Source: Streptomyces sp. CA-210063 (GTDB lineage: Bacteria > Actinomycetota > Actinomycetes > Streptomycetales > Streptomycetaceae). Taken from it: a DNA stretch of 64,000 nt. Made by a program: the position numbers and the translations under genes. The DNA is taken from assembly GCF_024612015.1 (NCBI RefSeq), contig NZ_CP102512.1, forward strand, positions 6,882,001-6,946,000, in the 5' to 3' direction. Every line of letters begins with the position of its first letter. Position 1 is the first letter of the stretch. This document shows, one piece after another, positions 40,980-49,220 of the stretch. The notes beneath the pieces were generated by a model, which saw only the letters and a program-made list of their open reading frames with translations, was not told the origin of the DNA and made no database searches.

Positions 40980-41444
40980 ATGAACGAGCCGACCTACCTG
41001 GCGTACGACTTTCCCCTGCTGGGGGCTTTCTGGACCATGCTCGTGTTCTTCCTGTGGATCATGTGGTTCGTCCTGCTCTTCCGGATCGTCGTCGACGTCT
41101 TCCGTGACGACGACCTGAGCGGCTGGGCGAAGGCCGGCTGGCTGGCGTTCTGCGTCGTCCTGCCCTTCCTGGGCGTGTTCGTCTACGTGATCGCCCGGGG
41201 CAAGAACATGGGCCGCCGGGAGATCGCGCAGGCGCGTGCGCAGCAGGACGAGTTCAACGCCTACATCAGGGAGACCGCCGCCGACAGCCGGCGCAGCAGC
41301 GTCGACGAGCTCGCCAGGCTGTCCGAGATCCGCGACCGCGGCGCCATCACGGACGAGGAGTTCCGCAGGGCGAAGGAACTGGTCCTGACCGGCCACGGTC
41401 CGGCTGAGCACTCGGGTTCCCCCACCCACATGTCCGGTCGCTGA
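40980..41444 (+). CDS. PLDc_N / SHOCT-domain membrane protein
   Basis: A 154-residue protein. The N-terminus has two helices (AFWTMLVFFLWIMWFVLLFR and AGWLAFCVVLPFLGVFVYVI) of the phospholipase-D-N-terminal type, followed by RGKNMGRREIAQA. The C-terminus is a SHOCT motif: SVDELARLSEIRDRGAITDE, then EEFRRAKELVL. ATG 40980 follows a GGACGGAC leader. Family knowledge: SHOCT is a short helical oligomerisation domain common in membrane-stress proteins. It is first of a run of three membrane-associated genes. Confidence 0.85.
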   Translation: MNEPTYLAYDFPLLGAFWTMLVFFLWIMWFVLLFRIVVDVFRDDDLSGWAKAGWLAFCVVLPFLGVFVYVIARGKNMGRREIAQARAQQDEFNAYIRETAADSRRSSVDELARLSEIRDRGAITDEEFRRAKELVLTGHGPAEHSGSPTHMSGR

Positions 41445-41474
41445 GCATCCGGACCACACGAAACGAGGCGCGAG

Positions 41475-41942
41475 ATGACCGCGACACACACCCGGCCGAC
41501 CCACACCGCGAAGCAGGGATGGGCATCCGGCCTGACGGCCTTCGGGGCCGTGATGCTCTTCCTCGTCGGCCTGCTCGACATCTTCCGGGGCATCATGGCC
41601 ATCGCCGAGGACGACATCTTCCTCACGACGCGCAATTACGTGTTCGAGTTCGACCTGACCGGCTGGGGCTGGGTCCACCTCGCCCTGGGCGCGGTCGCCG
41701 TGATCGTCAGCTTCGGGCTGCTCAAGACCTCGACCTGGGCGCGCGTCGCCGGCGTGGCCATCGCCGGACTCGTCATCATCGCCAACTTCCTCTCGCTGCC
41801 GTACTACCCGGTCTGGTCGGTCGTGATGATCACCATCTCGGGCTTCATCATCTGGGCCCTGTGCGTGGTCCGGCGCGACAACCTCTTCGACCTGTCCGAG
41901 GAGCGCCCGATGTACGAGGAGCGCCCCTCGCACCGGGTGTGA
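41475..41942 (+). CDS. DUF7144-type four-helix membrane protein
   Basis: A 155-residue protein with four helices: TAFGAVMLFLVGLLDIFRG, WGWVHLALGAVAVIVSFGLL, VAGVAIAGLVIIANFLSL and VVMITISGFIIWALCVV. The first motif and the FEFDLTGWGWVHLALG block match the DUF7144 family of Streptomyces membrane proteins; function unknown. The ATG follows GAGGCGCGAG. It lies 30 bp after the SHOCT gene and 23 bp before the DAGK-like gene, likely one transcript. Confidence 0.8.
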   Translation: MTATHTRPTHTAKQGWASGLTAFGAVMLFLVGLLDIFRGIMAIAEDDIFLTTRNYVFEFDLTGWGWVHLALGAVAVIVSFGLLKTSTWARVAGVAIAGLVIIANFLSLPYYPVWSVVMITISGFIIWALCVVRRDNLFDLSEERPMYEERPSHRV

Positions 41943-41964
41943 GGCGGAAGGGAAGGGCCGACCG

Positions 41965-43377
41965 GTGGGACCGCGCGGCGGGGACACGGGGGCATCGGGG
42001 GAGACAGGAACCCCGACCGTACGCGGGGGCAGTGCCGGGCGGGCCCGCTTGGCTCTGCTCGCCCTGCTGGGCAGCATCCTGGTGCCGCTCGTCGCCGCCG
42101 GTCTGCGGAGCGTGCTGTGGGCGCTGGCCGGCATCGCGGGACTGGCGCTCGCCGCCGTCGGAGCGTGGTGGGCCGTGGCGCACACCGGCGTGCCGCGTGC
42201 CCTCGGCGCGGCCCTGTCACTGGCCGCCCCCGTCGCCGTCCTCGCCCTGTACGCCACGTTCGGCATGCTGGGGCCGGCCCTGCTGTCCCTGGCCCTGTGG
42301 CTCCTCGCCGTCACGGCGGCACGCACGGCTCTGAGCCCGGGTCACACCGCCTCCGAAAAGTCCGGGCGCCCCGGACCGGCTGTCGCGGAGGCACCCCGTA
42401 CCCCCTGGATCCTCATGAATCCGCGCTCCGGCGGCGGCAAGGTGGACCGCTTCCACCTGGTGGAGAAGGCCCGGGCGGCGGGCTGCCGGGTGGCCCTGCT
42501 CGACGCGGGCCGGCACCAGGACGTCGCCGAACTGGCCCGGCGGGCCGTCACCGAGGGCGCCGATCTGCTGGCGGTGGCGGGCGGCGACGGCACCCAGGCC
42601 CTGGTGGCCGAGGTCGCCGCACGCCACGACCTGCCGTTCGTGGTGATCCCCGCCGGTACCCGCAACCACTTCGCCCTCGACCTCGGCCTCGACCGCGACG
42701 ACCCGGCGGCGGCCCTGGAAGCCCTGACCGACGGCGTCGAACTCCGCGTCGACCTCGGATACGCCGCGGACCGGGTCTTCGTCAACAACGCCTCGTTCGG
42801 CGCGTACGCGCACGTCGTCACCGACCCCGCCTACCGGGACGCCAAGACCCGCACCACCCTGCGAACCCTCCCCGGCCTCCTCACCGGCGAGGACGCACCC
42901 GGACTGCGGGCGCGGACCGACGGCACGTACGTCGACGGACTTCAGGCGCTGCTCGTCAGCAACAACCCCTACGGCCGTGCCGTCGACGCGGCCCGCCCCG
43001 GGCGCAGGGAGCGGCTGGACACAGGGCTCCTCGGCGTGGTGTGCGTGCGGGTCGGCAACACCGCCGAGGCGGCACGCCTGCTGCGCGGTCCACGCTCCCG
43101 GGGACTCGTCCGGCTGAGCGCCGGGGAAGTCGTCGTCGAAGCCGACGCGGGCATCCTCCCGGTCGGCATCGACGGAGAGCACGTCGTCCTGCCGTCACCC
43201 GTCGTGTGCCGCAGCGCACCCGGGGCACTCCGGGTCCGCCTACCCCGCCACCGCCCCCATGCGCCACGAGTGACCGGCGCAGCCGCCGACTGGCCCCGCG
43301 TGGCCCGCCTGGCCCTGGGCCCCCGGATCAGGTCCGATGGGCGGGCTGGTCGCCACCGTGGAGCACGGCCCCTATGA
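41965..43377 (+). CDS. Diacylglycerol kinase-like lipid kinase with N-terminal membrane domain
   Basis: A 470-residue protein. Residues 30 to about 130 contain four helices; then a DAGK catalytic domain with ILMNPRSGGGKVDRF, the GGDGT nucleotide loop (LAVAGGDGTQALVAEVAA) and IPAGTRNHFALDLGL. Family knowledge: such kinases phosphorylate diacylglycerol, ceramide or similar lipids. GTG 41965 follows GGAAGGG. The last 14 codons (SDGRAGRHRGARPL) overlap an 82-bp sequence homologous to the toxin gene 3' end at 51341, read in a different frame, so the original C-terminus was probably replaced by this insertion. Confidence 0.85.
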   Translation: MGPRGGDTGASGETGTPTVRGGSAGRARLALLALLGSILVPLVAAGLRSVLWALAGIAGLALAAVGAWWAVAHTGVPRALGAALSLAAPVAVLALYATFGMLGPALLSLALWLLAVTAARTALSPGHTASEKSGRPGPAVAEAPRTPWILMNPRSGGGKVDRFHLVEKARAAGCRVALLDAGRHQDVAELARRAVTEGADLLAVAGGDGTQALVAEVAARHDLPFVVIPAGTRNHFALDLGLDRDDPAAALEALTDGVELRVDLGYAADRVFVNNASFGAYAHVVTDPAYRDAKTRTTLRTLPGLLTGEDAPGLRARTDGTYVDGLQALLVSNNPYGRAVDAARPGRRERLDTGLLGVVCVRVGNTAEAARLLRGPRSRGLVRLSAGEVVVEADAGILPVGIDGEHVVLPSPVVCRSAPGALRVRLPRHRPHAPRVTGAAADWPRVARLALGPRIRSDGRAGRHRGARPL

Positions 43378-43414
43378 AGGGCTCGGGGTCGGCGTCATGA
43401 ACCTGAACCGCTGA
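43333..43414 (+). pseudogene. Remnant 3' end of a PIN-type toxin gene
   Basis: Eighty-two bases identical to 51341-51422 except four positions. Read in the toxin frame it gives PMGGLVATVEHGPYEGLG, then VGVMNLNR and stop. The remainder of the toxin gene is absent. It overlaps the end of the DAGK gene. Confidence 0.9.
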
Positions 43415-43425
43415 CGGACGGGCTG

Positions 43426-43492
43426 TGCTCTGTTCTGCCCTGGCCGGGCGGACCGACGGAGTGCTCTGCCCTGGCCTGGCGGACCGACGGAG
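43426..43492. repeat. Tandem repeat ahead of the terminator
   Basis: Two imperfect units, TGCTCTGTTCTGCCCTGGCC... (36 bp) and TGCTCTGCCCTGGCCTGGCG... (31 bp), each ending GGACCGACGGAG. Confidence 0.8.
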
Positions 43493-43496
43493 TGCG

Positions 43497-43526
43497 GAAG
43501 CGGGCGGCGAAGTCGCCGCCCGCTTC
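43497..43526. terminator. Terminator hairpin between convergent DAGK and lectin genes
   Basis: Perfect 14-bp stem GAAGCGGGCGGCGA / TCGCCGCCCGCTTC with loop AG, followed by CCTCTC. It is placed for the plus-strand DAGK gene and the minus-strand lectin gene. Confidence 0.85.
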
Positions 43527-43565
43527 CCTCTCATGGGCGAGGCTCACACAGCGGTCGTGCGGAAG

Positions 43566-44099
43566 CTACGCGAGCTGCTCCCACTGCTGTTCCCGGTTGG
43601 TGGTGACGCTTCTGCACGTCCATTGGACGGCCGCGACGGAGTTCGCCCCGCTGGCGCTGGGGATGGCGAGGCAGAGGTCGCTCTTGTTGTTCCGCAGCCG
43701 GTGGGTGCTGTCGTAGACCCATTCCTGTTCGTCGGCGCCGCTGTTGCAGGGCCACTGGATGGCCTCCGCGCCGTTGGCGGTGCTGCCGCCGCCGATGGCC
43801 AGGCACTGTCCGGTGGCGTAGTTCTTGATGGTGTACGTCGACGTGGCCCCGGGGATCAGCTCCCAGGTCCACAACTGGTCGGTGTCCCACACGCCGTCGG
43901 CGGGCGAGTCGCAGGTGAACTGGATGGCGGCCGTTCCCTGCCCCGCCGAGGAACCGCCGGGCATCGCCAGACACTTCCCGGTGCCCGCGTTCCCGACTGC
44001 CCAGCGGCCCTCGACCCCGACCGCACTGGCCGACGTGGCCGACAACGGAATGGCGATCGCCGCGATCGCTCCGGCGATCGCCATGCTGCGCTTGCGCAT
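43566..44099 (-). CDS. Secreted ricin-type (beta-trefoil) lectin
   Basis: A 177-residue secreted protein: signal MRKRSMAIAGAIAAIAIPLS to about ASA|VGVEG. Three QxW-like repeats are visible: DQLWTWELIPG, DEQEWVYDS and NREQQWEQLA, each following GKCLAMPGG, GQCLAIGGG and DLCLAIPSA, which is the ricin B lectin trefoil. ATG 44099 follows AGGAGGGG. Family knowledge: such domains bind galactose/xylan-type sugars. It is a stand-alone lectin without a catalytic domain. Confidence 0.88.
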   Translation of the reverse strand: MRKRSMAIAGAIAAIAIPLSATSASAVGVEGRWAVGNAGTGKCLAMPGGSSAGQGTAAIQFTCDSPADGVWDTDQLWTWELIPGATSTYTIKNYATGQCLAIGGGSTANGAEAIQWPCNSGADEQEWVYDSTHRLRNNKSDLCLAIPSASGANSVAAVQWTCRSVTTNREQQWEQLA

Positions 44100-44170
44100 T
44101 GGTTTCCCCTCCTGTGGGTGATCACGGTCACGTGCCCGATCACCATGCGGGGCGACACCTGGGGCTGTCG

Positions 44171-45187
44171 TTAGGAGCGAGTCCACAGGGGGCTTGGTTC
44201 TGCGTCTACGGACCGTGCCTGTGCGCGGTACTCCGTCGGCGACACCCCGTACGCGCCCCGGAACGCGCGCGTGAAGTCGGAGGCGCGGACCAGGCCCCAG
44301 CGGGTGGCGATGGTGTGGACCGGCGTGGAGCCGAGGTTGGGGTCCGCCAGGTCGCGGCGGGCGCCTTCGAGGCGCTGGACGCGGATCCAGGCCGCGACCG
44401 TCTCGCCGGGGGAGTCCTCCTGGAAGAGCCGGTGCAGATAGCTCAGGGAGATGTGGTGGGCGGCGGCTATCACGGGCGGGGTCAGCTCCGGGTCGTGCAG
44501 GTTCTGGCGGATGAACGCCCGTACGCGCGTCATCAGGGCCCGCTGGCGGGTCTCCGGTGGCAGCGCGTCCTCCGCCTCCAGCACCTGGGCGAACCAGGCG
44601 GACAGCAGGTCGATCAGCACCGTGCCCAGGCGGGGCGCGTCGGACGGCTGGAGGGAGTCGGCCTGCTGCTCCAGACCGGTGAGGAACCCCGTCAGCAGGG
44701 CGCCCACACCCTCCCGTCCGGACAGCCGACGCCCCAGTAGCTGCCCGATCCGGGCGGGCGGCAGGGGCAGCAGCGCCTTGGGGAAGTCCACGCCCACCCC
44801 CGTGATCACCTCACGGCCCAGGTCGGCAGGCGGGTGCACGTCATACGGCCGTGACGTGTCACTCACCCACAGGTCGCTCGGGCCGTACACCTCGGCCCGC
44901 CCCACATGCTCGAACCCCAGCCCGCCGCCGAGCACCAGCGACAGGTGGTACATCTCCGGGTCGGCCTGCCGCACCAGCTTCTCGGTTCGCCGGAACCCCG
45001 TCGGCAGGTGCGCCGTCGGCCATACCATCAGCGGCCCCAGCTCCAACAGCCGCTGCCGTGCCCAGAAGTCGTCGGCGAACTCGCTGCTCATCTCGCTGGG
45101 CGCGATCGCCCTGTGCGTCAACTCCCGCCAGTAGTCGAACCGGTGCTCCACGGGCACCTCGTCGCTCCGGAACACGGTTCCGATCAT
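44171..45187 (-). CDS. AraC-family transcriptional regulator
   Basis: A 338-residue regulator with an N-terminal AraC-binding-like domain (about 1-190) and two C-terminal HTH motifs: LTPPVIAAAHHISLSYLHRL and HTIATRWGLVRASDFTRAFR with GVSPTEYRAQ. The start ATG 45187 is 8 bp from the stop of the DUF397 remnant. Family knowledge: AraC proteins of this length control sugar, stress or secondary metabolism genes; the target is unknown. It lies upstream of, and on the same strand as, the lectin gene, which is a plausible target. Confidence 0.88.
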   Translation of the reverse strand: MIGTVFRSDEVPVEHRFDYWRELTHRAIAPSEMSSEFADDFWARQRLLELGPLMVWPTAHLPTGFRRTEKLVRQADPEMYHLSLVLGGGLGFEHVGRAEVYGPSDLWVSDTSRPYDVHPPADLGREVITGVGVDFPKALLPLPPARIGQLLGRRLSGREGVGALLTGFLTGLEQQADSLQPSDAPRLGTVLIDLLSAWFAQVLEAEDALPPETRQRALMTRVRAFIRQNLHDPELTPPVIAAAHHISLSYLHRLFQEDSPGETVAAWIRVQRLEGARRDLADPNLGSTPVHTIATRWGLVRASDFTRAFRGAYGVSPTEYRAQARSVDAEPSPLWTRS

Positions 45188-45195
45188 GCTGGGGG

Positions 45196-45303
45196 TCAGC
45201 CCCGCGCGGTGGAGGAGACGAAGTCCGCCCAGGCGGTGGGGGAGAGGGGGAGCCGGTGGCCGGTGGCGTGGGACGTGAACCAGGACAGTTCGGTGGTGCT
45301 CAC
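45196..45303 (-). pseudogene. Truncated DUF397 gene
   Basis: Thirty-five codons from GTG 45303, reading MSTTELSWFTSHATGHRLPL and ending SPTAWADFVSSTARG. The start (MSTT) and end (TAWADF) match the intact DUF397 protein at 48972, while the central GDGDCVEVA-type core is missing. It may still be translated but lacks the conserved middle. Confidence 0.75.
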
Positions 45304-45380
45304 AGGTCCCCTCGCATTCGCTGCAACAGGCCCACGGAGTCTCGGATGGCGTGAGTCTGCGAACGCATCCTCACATGCCG
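45300..45380 (-). pseudogene. Remnant C-terminus of a WhiJ-type XRE regulator
   Basis: Reads VRMRSQTHAIRDSVGLLQRM then RGDL and stop, matching the end of the intact regulator at 49217 (ARMRSQALTIPDSVSLLQRM, RGDL). Its stop overlaps the DUF397 remnant start (GTGA) just as in the intact pair (ATGA). Upstream codons are unrelated, so only about 24-30 residues survive. Confidence 0.8.
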
Positions 45381-45430
45381 CTGCCAGCCGGGTCGTAGGA
45401 CGGCTTGTGAGCGTCGCTACGGTGACCCGC

Positions 45431-46147
45431 ATGACCGACAACAGCTTCTGGACCCTCCCGCCCGACCGTATGGTGCGCGGCTCCATGGGCCACTGTAACC
45501 TCACCGTTCTCCTCCCGCCGTTCGACGTGGACGCGCGCACGTTTCCGGCCAACGACCCTGTCCGGGCAGCGGAGTTCGTCGCGTCGTTCGGAACGGTCGA
45601 CGAGGTCCTGGAGGAGATCGGGCCCGGGTCCGTCCTCGACGTGCCCTACCCGAACACGCGGACCGACCTCGACATCGTCCAGGCCGCCGCCTGGGGGCAC
45701 GTCCTCGGTATCAGTGACCCCGCGCTGGCCGACAACGGCAACGACACCCCCCTCCTGTCCGAGGCCCGCACGCTGCGCGAGCGCTACCCCGACGCCCGCA
45801 TCGTCGGCCGCGTCCACTTCCACGGCGGGGCCTCCCACACCGAGGACATCGTCTGGCTGCCCGACGGGGCCCTGTTCCACGCCGCCGGCTGGCCCGGGGA
45901 CGAGCCGTTCGAGGTGACCGGCGACCCGGGCGCCATCGCCTCCGCCCTCGGCATCGCCGCCGAGAAGCTGGAAGAGCTCGGCCTGGACGAGGAGGACCCG
46001 GCGGACATCGAATGGGCCGACTTCGCCGCCCTGGCCCTGGGCAGGGCCGACCCCTGGGGGTGGCGGCAGATCCAGACCACGGCCTTCCGCGTACGGCACA
46101 CGGAGTTCGCCACGTCCACGATGGAAGAGCTGTACTTCGTCGGCTAG
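45431..46147 (+). CDS. Streptomyces hypothetical protein (DUF6333-like?)
   Basis: A 238-residue soluble protein from ATG 45431 (MTDNSFWTLPPDRMVRGSMG). Features are CNLTVLLPPFDVDARTFPAN, GPGSVLDVPYPNTRTDLDIV, ARIVGRVHFHGGASHTEDIV and a C-terminal DPWGWRQIQTTAFRVRHTEF. It resembles a family annotated as DUF6333 in Streptomyces, but I am not certain. No signal peptide or membrane segment. It starts only about 50 bp from the WhiJ remnant. Confidence 0.65.
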   Translation: MTDNSFWTLPPDRMVRGSMGHCNLTVLLPPFDVDARTFPANDPVRAAEFVASFGTVDEVLEEIGPGSVLDVPYPNTRTDLDIVQAAAWGHVLGISDPALADNGNDTPLLSEARTLRERYPDARIVGRVHFHGGASHTEDIVWLPDGALFHAAGWPGDEPFEVTGDPGAIASALGIAAEKLEELGLDEEDPADIEWADFAALALGRADPWGWRQIQTTAFRVRHTEFATSTMEELYFVG

Positions 46148-46513
46148 TCGTCCGGCCCCCGGCGGGTCTTGTGGAAATCCTGTGCGGCGCCTGTGGCGTC
46201 CGGGGCGTGTTCTCGGTGTGCCGGAGGGAAGCCCTCGACGAGGCCTCCGGCTTCGGGTGGAGCCGGGAGCGGGGGAGGAGCTACCTGGGTTTTTGGCCGG
46301 TGCGGCGAGGGCGTGTGCCGGGTGCCGGGGGCGCCGCGTGGGACCGCCGTCACACCTCGCTGAGACGAACTGCCCACGCCTCGCTCACAATTGATGCTCC
46401 GTTGACAACGCCACCAACGTCAACAATCCCCTGGATACGCCGACTTCGGGCTCTATGGTGAGCCGCGGCGCGTACACGTCACGGGGGCCTCACGCGCCAC
46501 CCACACCCCCTCA
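46148..46513. other. 366-bp intergenic region, probable promoter of the surface protein
   Basis: The stretch 46380-46460 is relatively A+T-rich. TTGACA occurs at 46402-46407, but no good -10 lies 16-18 bp away, so I do not call a promoter. No gene is seen. Confidence 0.4.
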
Positions 46514-48997
46514 GTGCCCCCCACAACGAGGGAAGACGCCATCTTTAATCGAGCGCTCCAGATACCCAGACGGTGGCGGCTCACCGCACGCCTCACGGCC
46601 GCCGCGGGCCTGGCGGCCGCCGTCACCCTGACCGGCCTGCCGGGCATGCCCGTCGACGACACGGCCGCCGCCGGTCCGGCGGTCTCGGCCAAACTCAAGG
46701 ACAAGACCGGCAAGCGCTGCGATGTCCGCAACGGGCTGCCACCCGCCACCAGGACACCGGCGAACTCCGGCTTCCCCAACAGCCCGCTCGGCAACTTCCA
46801 CAAAGCGGACAACCTCCCGAAGAACTTCGACTACGACCTCCCCGGCCAGGCGTACGACGGGCTCGAGGCCCCCACGCCGGACGAGGAGAAGAAGGTCCTC
46901 TCCAAGGTCCCGGGCGACACGGAGAAGAACTACAAGGCGTGGCGGAAGACCGCCGACGCCTCCGGCAAGCCCGCCGACCGGGCGATGGAGATCTACGCCC
47001 GCTGGCTGAACACCGGCAAGAAGAGGCCCTTCAAGCAGTGGTTCACCAACATCTACCTCCGCAACCAGGCCAACCTGAACAAGGGCGCCGGCTTCGAGTC
47101 CCAGCTCGTACGGGACTACAAGCTCATCGGCCCCGACTGGCTCTGTGAGGTCTACGTCGAGCTCTTCGACGCCGAGGGCAACAAGGTCGGCGAGCGCCGC
47201 TACGACGCCTACAACAGGCGCACCAAGGAGTTCAACGAGTTCAAGTCGGACTCCAAGCCGAGGGCGGACCAGCTCGCCAAGGACCGGGTCGTCGCCCGCT
47301 CCATGACGGACCACACCTTCCGCTACACGGGCGCGAAGAAGTTCACCAAGGGTCAGCAGCAGCTGGTCGACGACTTCAACCGCGAACTCGAACGAGAGCG
47401 CGGCAGGTCCAACCAGGTACGGGGCAACCAGCGCCTCTACAACCCCGTCCCCCAGAGCACCCCCATCAAGGGCTACTCCGACCACCAGCGCTGGTTCGCC
47501 CCCGGCTGCCAGACGGGTGGCACTCAGACCATGGCCGCCTCCGCGAACAGCTGCGGCACCCGCGGCCCGGCCAACCAGCGCGCCCTGGACTCCGGCCGCA
47601 CCCCGGCGGAGGCCAAGCAGATCCAGGCCGAGGCCCGCCGCCTCGACACCCGCGGCACCCTCCCCAGGGGCGGCCCCGGCGGGATCGACTTCACCACCCT
47701 CGAGCTGCGTTACGTCGGCGGCCTCGGCAAGGGCAAGGGCATGCAGTACAGCATGCGCGCCGACCAGATGCCCGACCCGGACACCAACCCCGGCTGGGGC
47801 GGCGAGGCGGCGATGCAGCTCTCCTCCGACGCGATGTTCACCTGGCTGGCGCTGACGCCGGACAAGTTCTGGGTGAACCTGAACCCGGACGAGCCCGACC
47901 GCGTCATGGACTCCAAGTTCGCCTCCACCGACGCCGGCCGCATCCTGCTCGAAGCCGACCTTCAGATGAAGCACGACTTCTACAAGGCCATGGACCCCAA
48001 GACCGACCTCGGCAGGCGGTACTGGGCGGCCCTGCCCCGGCAGAACGGCAGGCCGTGCATGCCCGGCCTGCGGAACTGGATCGAGCCCAAGCCCGCGCAG
48101 GTGCGTGAGCAGGACGGCGGCATCTACATTCTCGACGCCCCGCTGGCCCTGAAGTCGACCGCGCAGGAGACCGTCACCGAGGGCCCGGGCGAGCCGATCT
48201 GCGACCCGAACGACGCCGAGATCGCGGCCGCCCAGGCGGTCATCGACTCGATGATCGTCCCCGAGGTCGAGAAGCAGATCAACAGCGCCCCGCAGTACGC
48301 CGACCTGCGCCGCGTCTACACCTCCCGGGTCGCCGCCGAGTACATCCGGCAGCAGGACGCGAAGAACCCGACCGACTTCCGGCCGATCATCAACAGCGAC
48401 GACGTCAAGGCGTGGCCACTGCGGGCGCCGAACCAGAACTGGGACAAGGACGAGCTCTTCCGCAAGTACCGGAAGATCTACACGGAGGGTGAGTTCACGT
48501 ACGACGTGGAGACCGCCCAGGGCGTCCAGGTGTACATCGTCGGCGGCGTGGACTTCTCCAAGCAGCCCAAGCGGAACATCTCCCGCACCCAGTTCAACGT
48601 GGAGAACCGGGACCTGGACAACACCACCGTCAACTCCCGGAAGTCCGACGACACGTCCTACCGGGACACCGACACGCTCTATCTGGGTGGCGGCAAGATG
48701 TCAGCCGTGGACGGTGACGACCCCAACCCCAACCCCACTCCCCCCAAGCCGACCCCCACGGAGTCGGACAAGCCGGACCCGACCCCGACCGACAAGCCCA
48801 CCGACGGCACGGGTACGCCGGACCCGGACGACACCGGGGACGAGCCGACGCCTCCGGGCGGCGACCTCGCTGACACCGGATCCGACACGCCGGTCGGCCT
48901 GATCGCGGCGATCTCCGCGGCGCTGGCCGCGGCGGGCGCCGCGCTGGTGTGGTGGATGCGCCGCCGTGGGATCAGCCCTGGGAGGCGTACGGGATGA
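46514..48997 (+). CDS. LAXTG sortase-dependent surface protein
   Basis: An 827-residue exported protein: signal about 1-50 (RRWRLTARLTAAAGLAAAVT), a large mature part, a Pro/Thr-rich wall-spanning region (PNPNPTPPKPTPTESDKPDP), then the sorting signal LADTG (about 789), a hydrophobic helix (VGLIAAISAALAAAGAALVW) and RRRG. Family knowledge: class E sortases in Streptomyces recognise LAXTG and link such proteins to peptidoglycan. The mature domain shows repeated GRRYWAALPR, DFYKAMDPKT and FRYTGAKKF blocks, and no known enzyme fold is identified. The GTG start at 46514 is the only plausible one. The 3' end overlaps the DUF397 gene stop by 26 bp. Confidence 0.85.
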   Translation: MPPTTREDAIFNRALQIPRRWRLTARLTAAAGLAAAVTLTGLPGMPVDDTAAAGPAVSAKLKDKTGKRCDVRNGLPPATRTPANSGFPNSPLGNFHKADNLPKNFDYDLPGQAYDGLEAPTPDEEKKVLSKVPGDTEKNYKAWRKTADASGKPADRAMEIYARWLNTGKKRPFKQWFTNIYLRNQANLNKGAGFESQLVRDYKLIGPDWLCEVYVELFDAEGNKVGERRYDAYNRRTKEFNEFKSDSKPRADQLAKDRVVARSMTDHTFRYTGAKKFTKGQQQLVDDFNRELERERGRSNQVRGNQRLYNPVPQSTPIKGYSDHQRWFAPGCQTGGTQTMAASANSCGTRGPANQRALDSGRTPAEAKQIQAEARRLDTRGTLPRGGPGGIDFTTLELRYVGGLGKGKGMQYSMRADQMPDPDTNPGWGGEAAMQLSSDAMFTWLALTPDKFWVNLNPDEPDRVMDSKFASTDAGRILLEADLQMKHDFYKAMDPKTDLGRRYWAALPRQNGRPCMPGLRNWIEPKPAQVREQDGGIYILDAPLALKSTAQETVTEGPGEPICDPNDAEIAAAQAVIDSMIVPEVEKQINSAPQYADLRRVYTSRVAAEYIRQQDAKNPTDFRPIINSDDVKAWPLRAPNQNWDKDELFRKYRKIYTEGEFTYDVETAQGVQVYIVGGVDFSKQPKRNISRTQFNVENRDLDNTTVNSRKSDDTSYRDTDTLYLGGGKMSAVDGDDPNPNPTPPKPTPTESDKPDPTPTDKPTDGTGTPDPDDTGDEPTPPGGDLADTGSDTPVGLIAAISAALAAAGAALVWWMRRRGISPGRRTG

Positions 48998-49220
48998 AGT
49001 CGGCCCAGGCGGTGAGGGACAAGGTGAGCTGAGGCCCGGCCGCGTTCTTGGAATCGCGGACGTGGATGGCATGCGGGACGGCGGCGACTTCGACACAGTC
49101 GTCGCCGTCGCCGCTGCTGTAGCTCGACTTGTGCCAGGAGAGGGCGACCTCGACGCAGTCGCCGTCGCCGCTGCTGCTGTAGCTGCTCTTGAACCAGACC
49201 AGGCCGCCGGTGGTGCTCAT
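48972..49220 (-). CDS. DUF397 domain protein, internally duplicated
   Basis: An 82-residue small acidic protein. Its core appears twice: LVWFKSSYSSSGDGDCVEVA and LSWHKSSYSSGDGDDCVEVA, then AVPHAIHVRDSK, the DUF397 signature (WxKSSYSxxGDxCVEVA, VRDSK). The end is LSLTAWADFIPYASQG. ATG 49220 overlaps the WhiJ-type regulator stop (ATGA). Family knowledge: DUF397 proteins pair with WhiJ-like XRE regulators and act as small partner proteins in a toxin-antitoxin-like or developmental control system. The 3' end overlaps the convergent surface-protein gene by 26 bp. Confidence 0.88.
   Translation of the reverse strand: MSTTGGLVWFKSSYSSSGDGDCVEVALSWHKSSYSSGDGDDCVEVAAVPHAIHVRDSKNAAGPQLTLSLTAWADFIPYASQG

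Noticed and set aside
45304..45552. A 118-residue protein running through the DUF397 remnant
   Set aside because: The part upstream of GTG 45303 is antisense to the next gene and to the WhiJ remnant. Only the 35-codon remnant has homology.
46402..46430. TTGACA as the -35 of the surface-protein promoter
   Set aside because: No acceptable -10 sequence lies 16-18 bp downstream.
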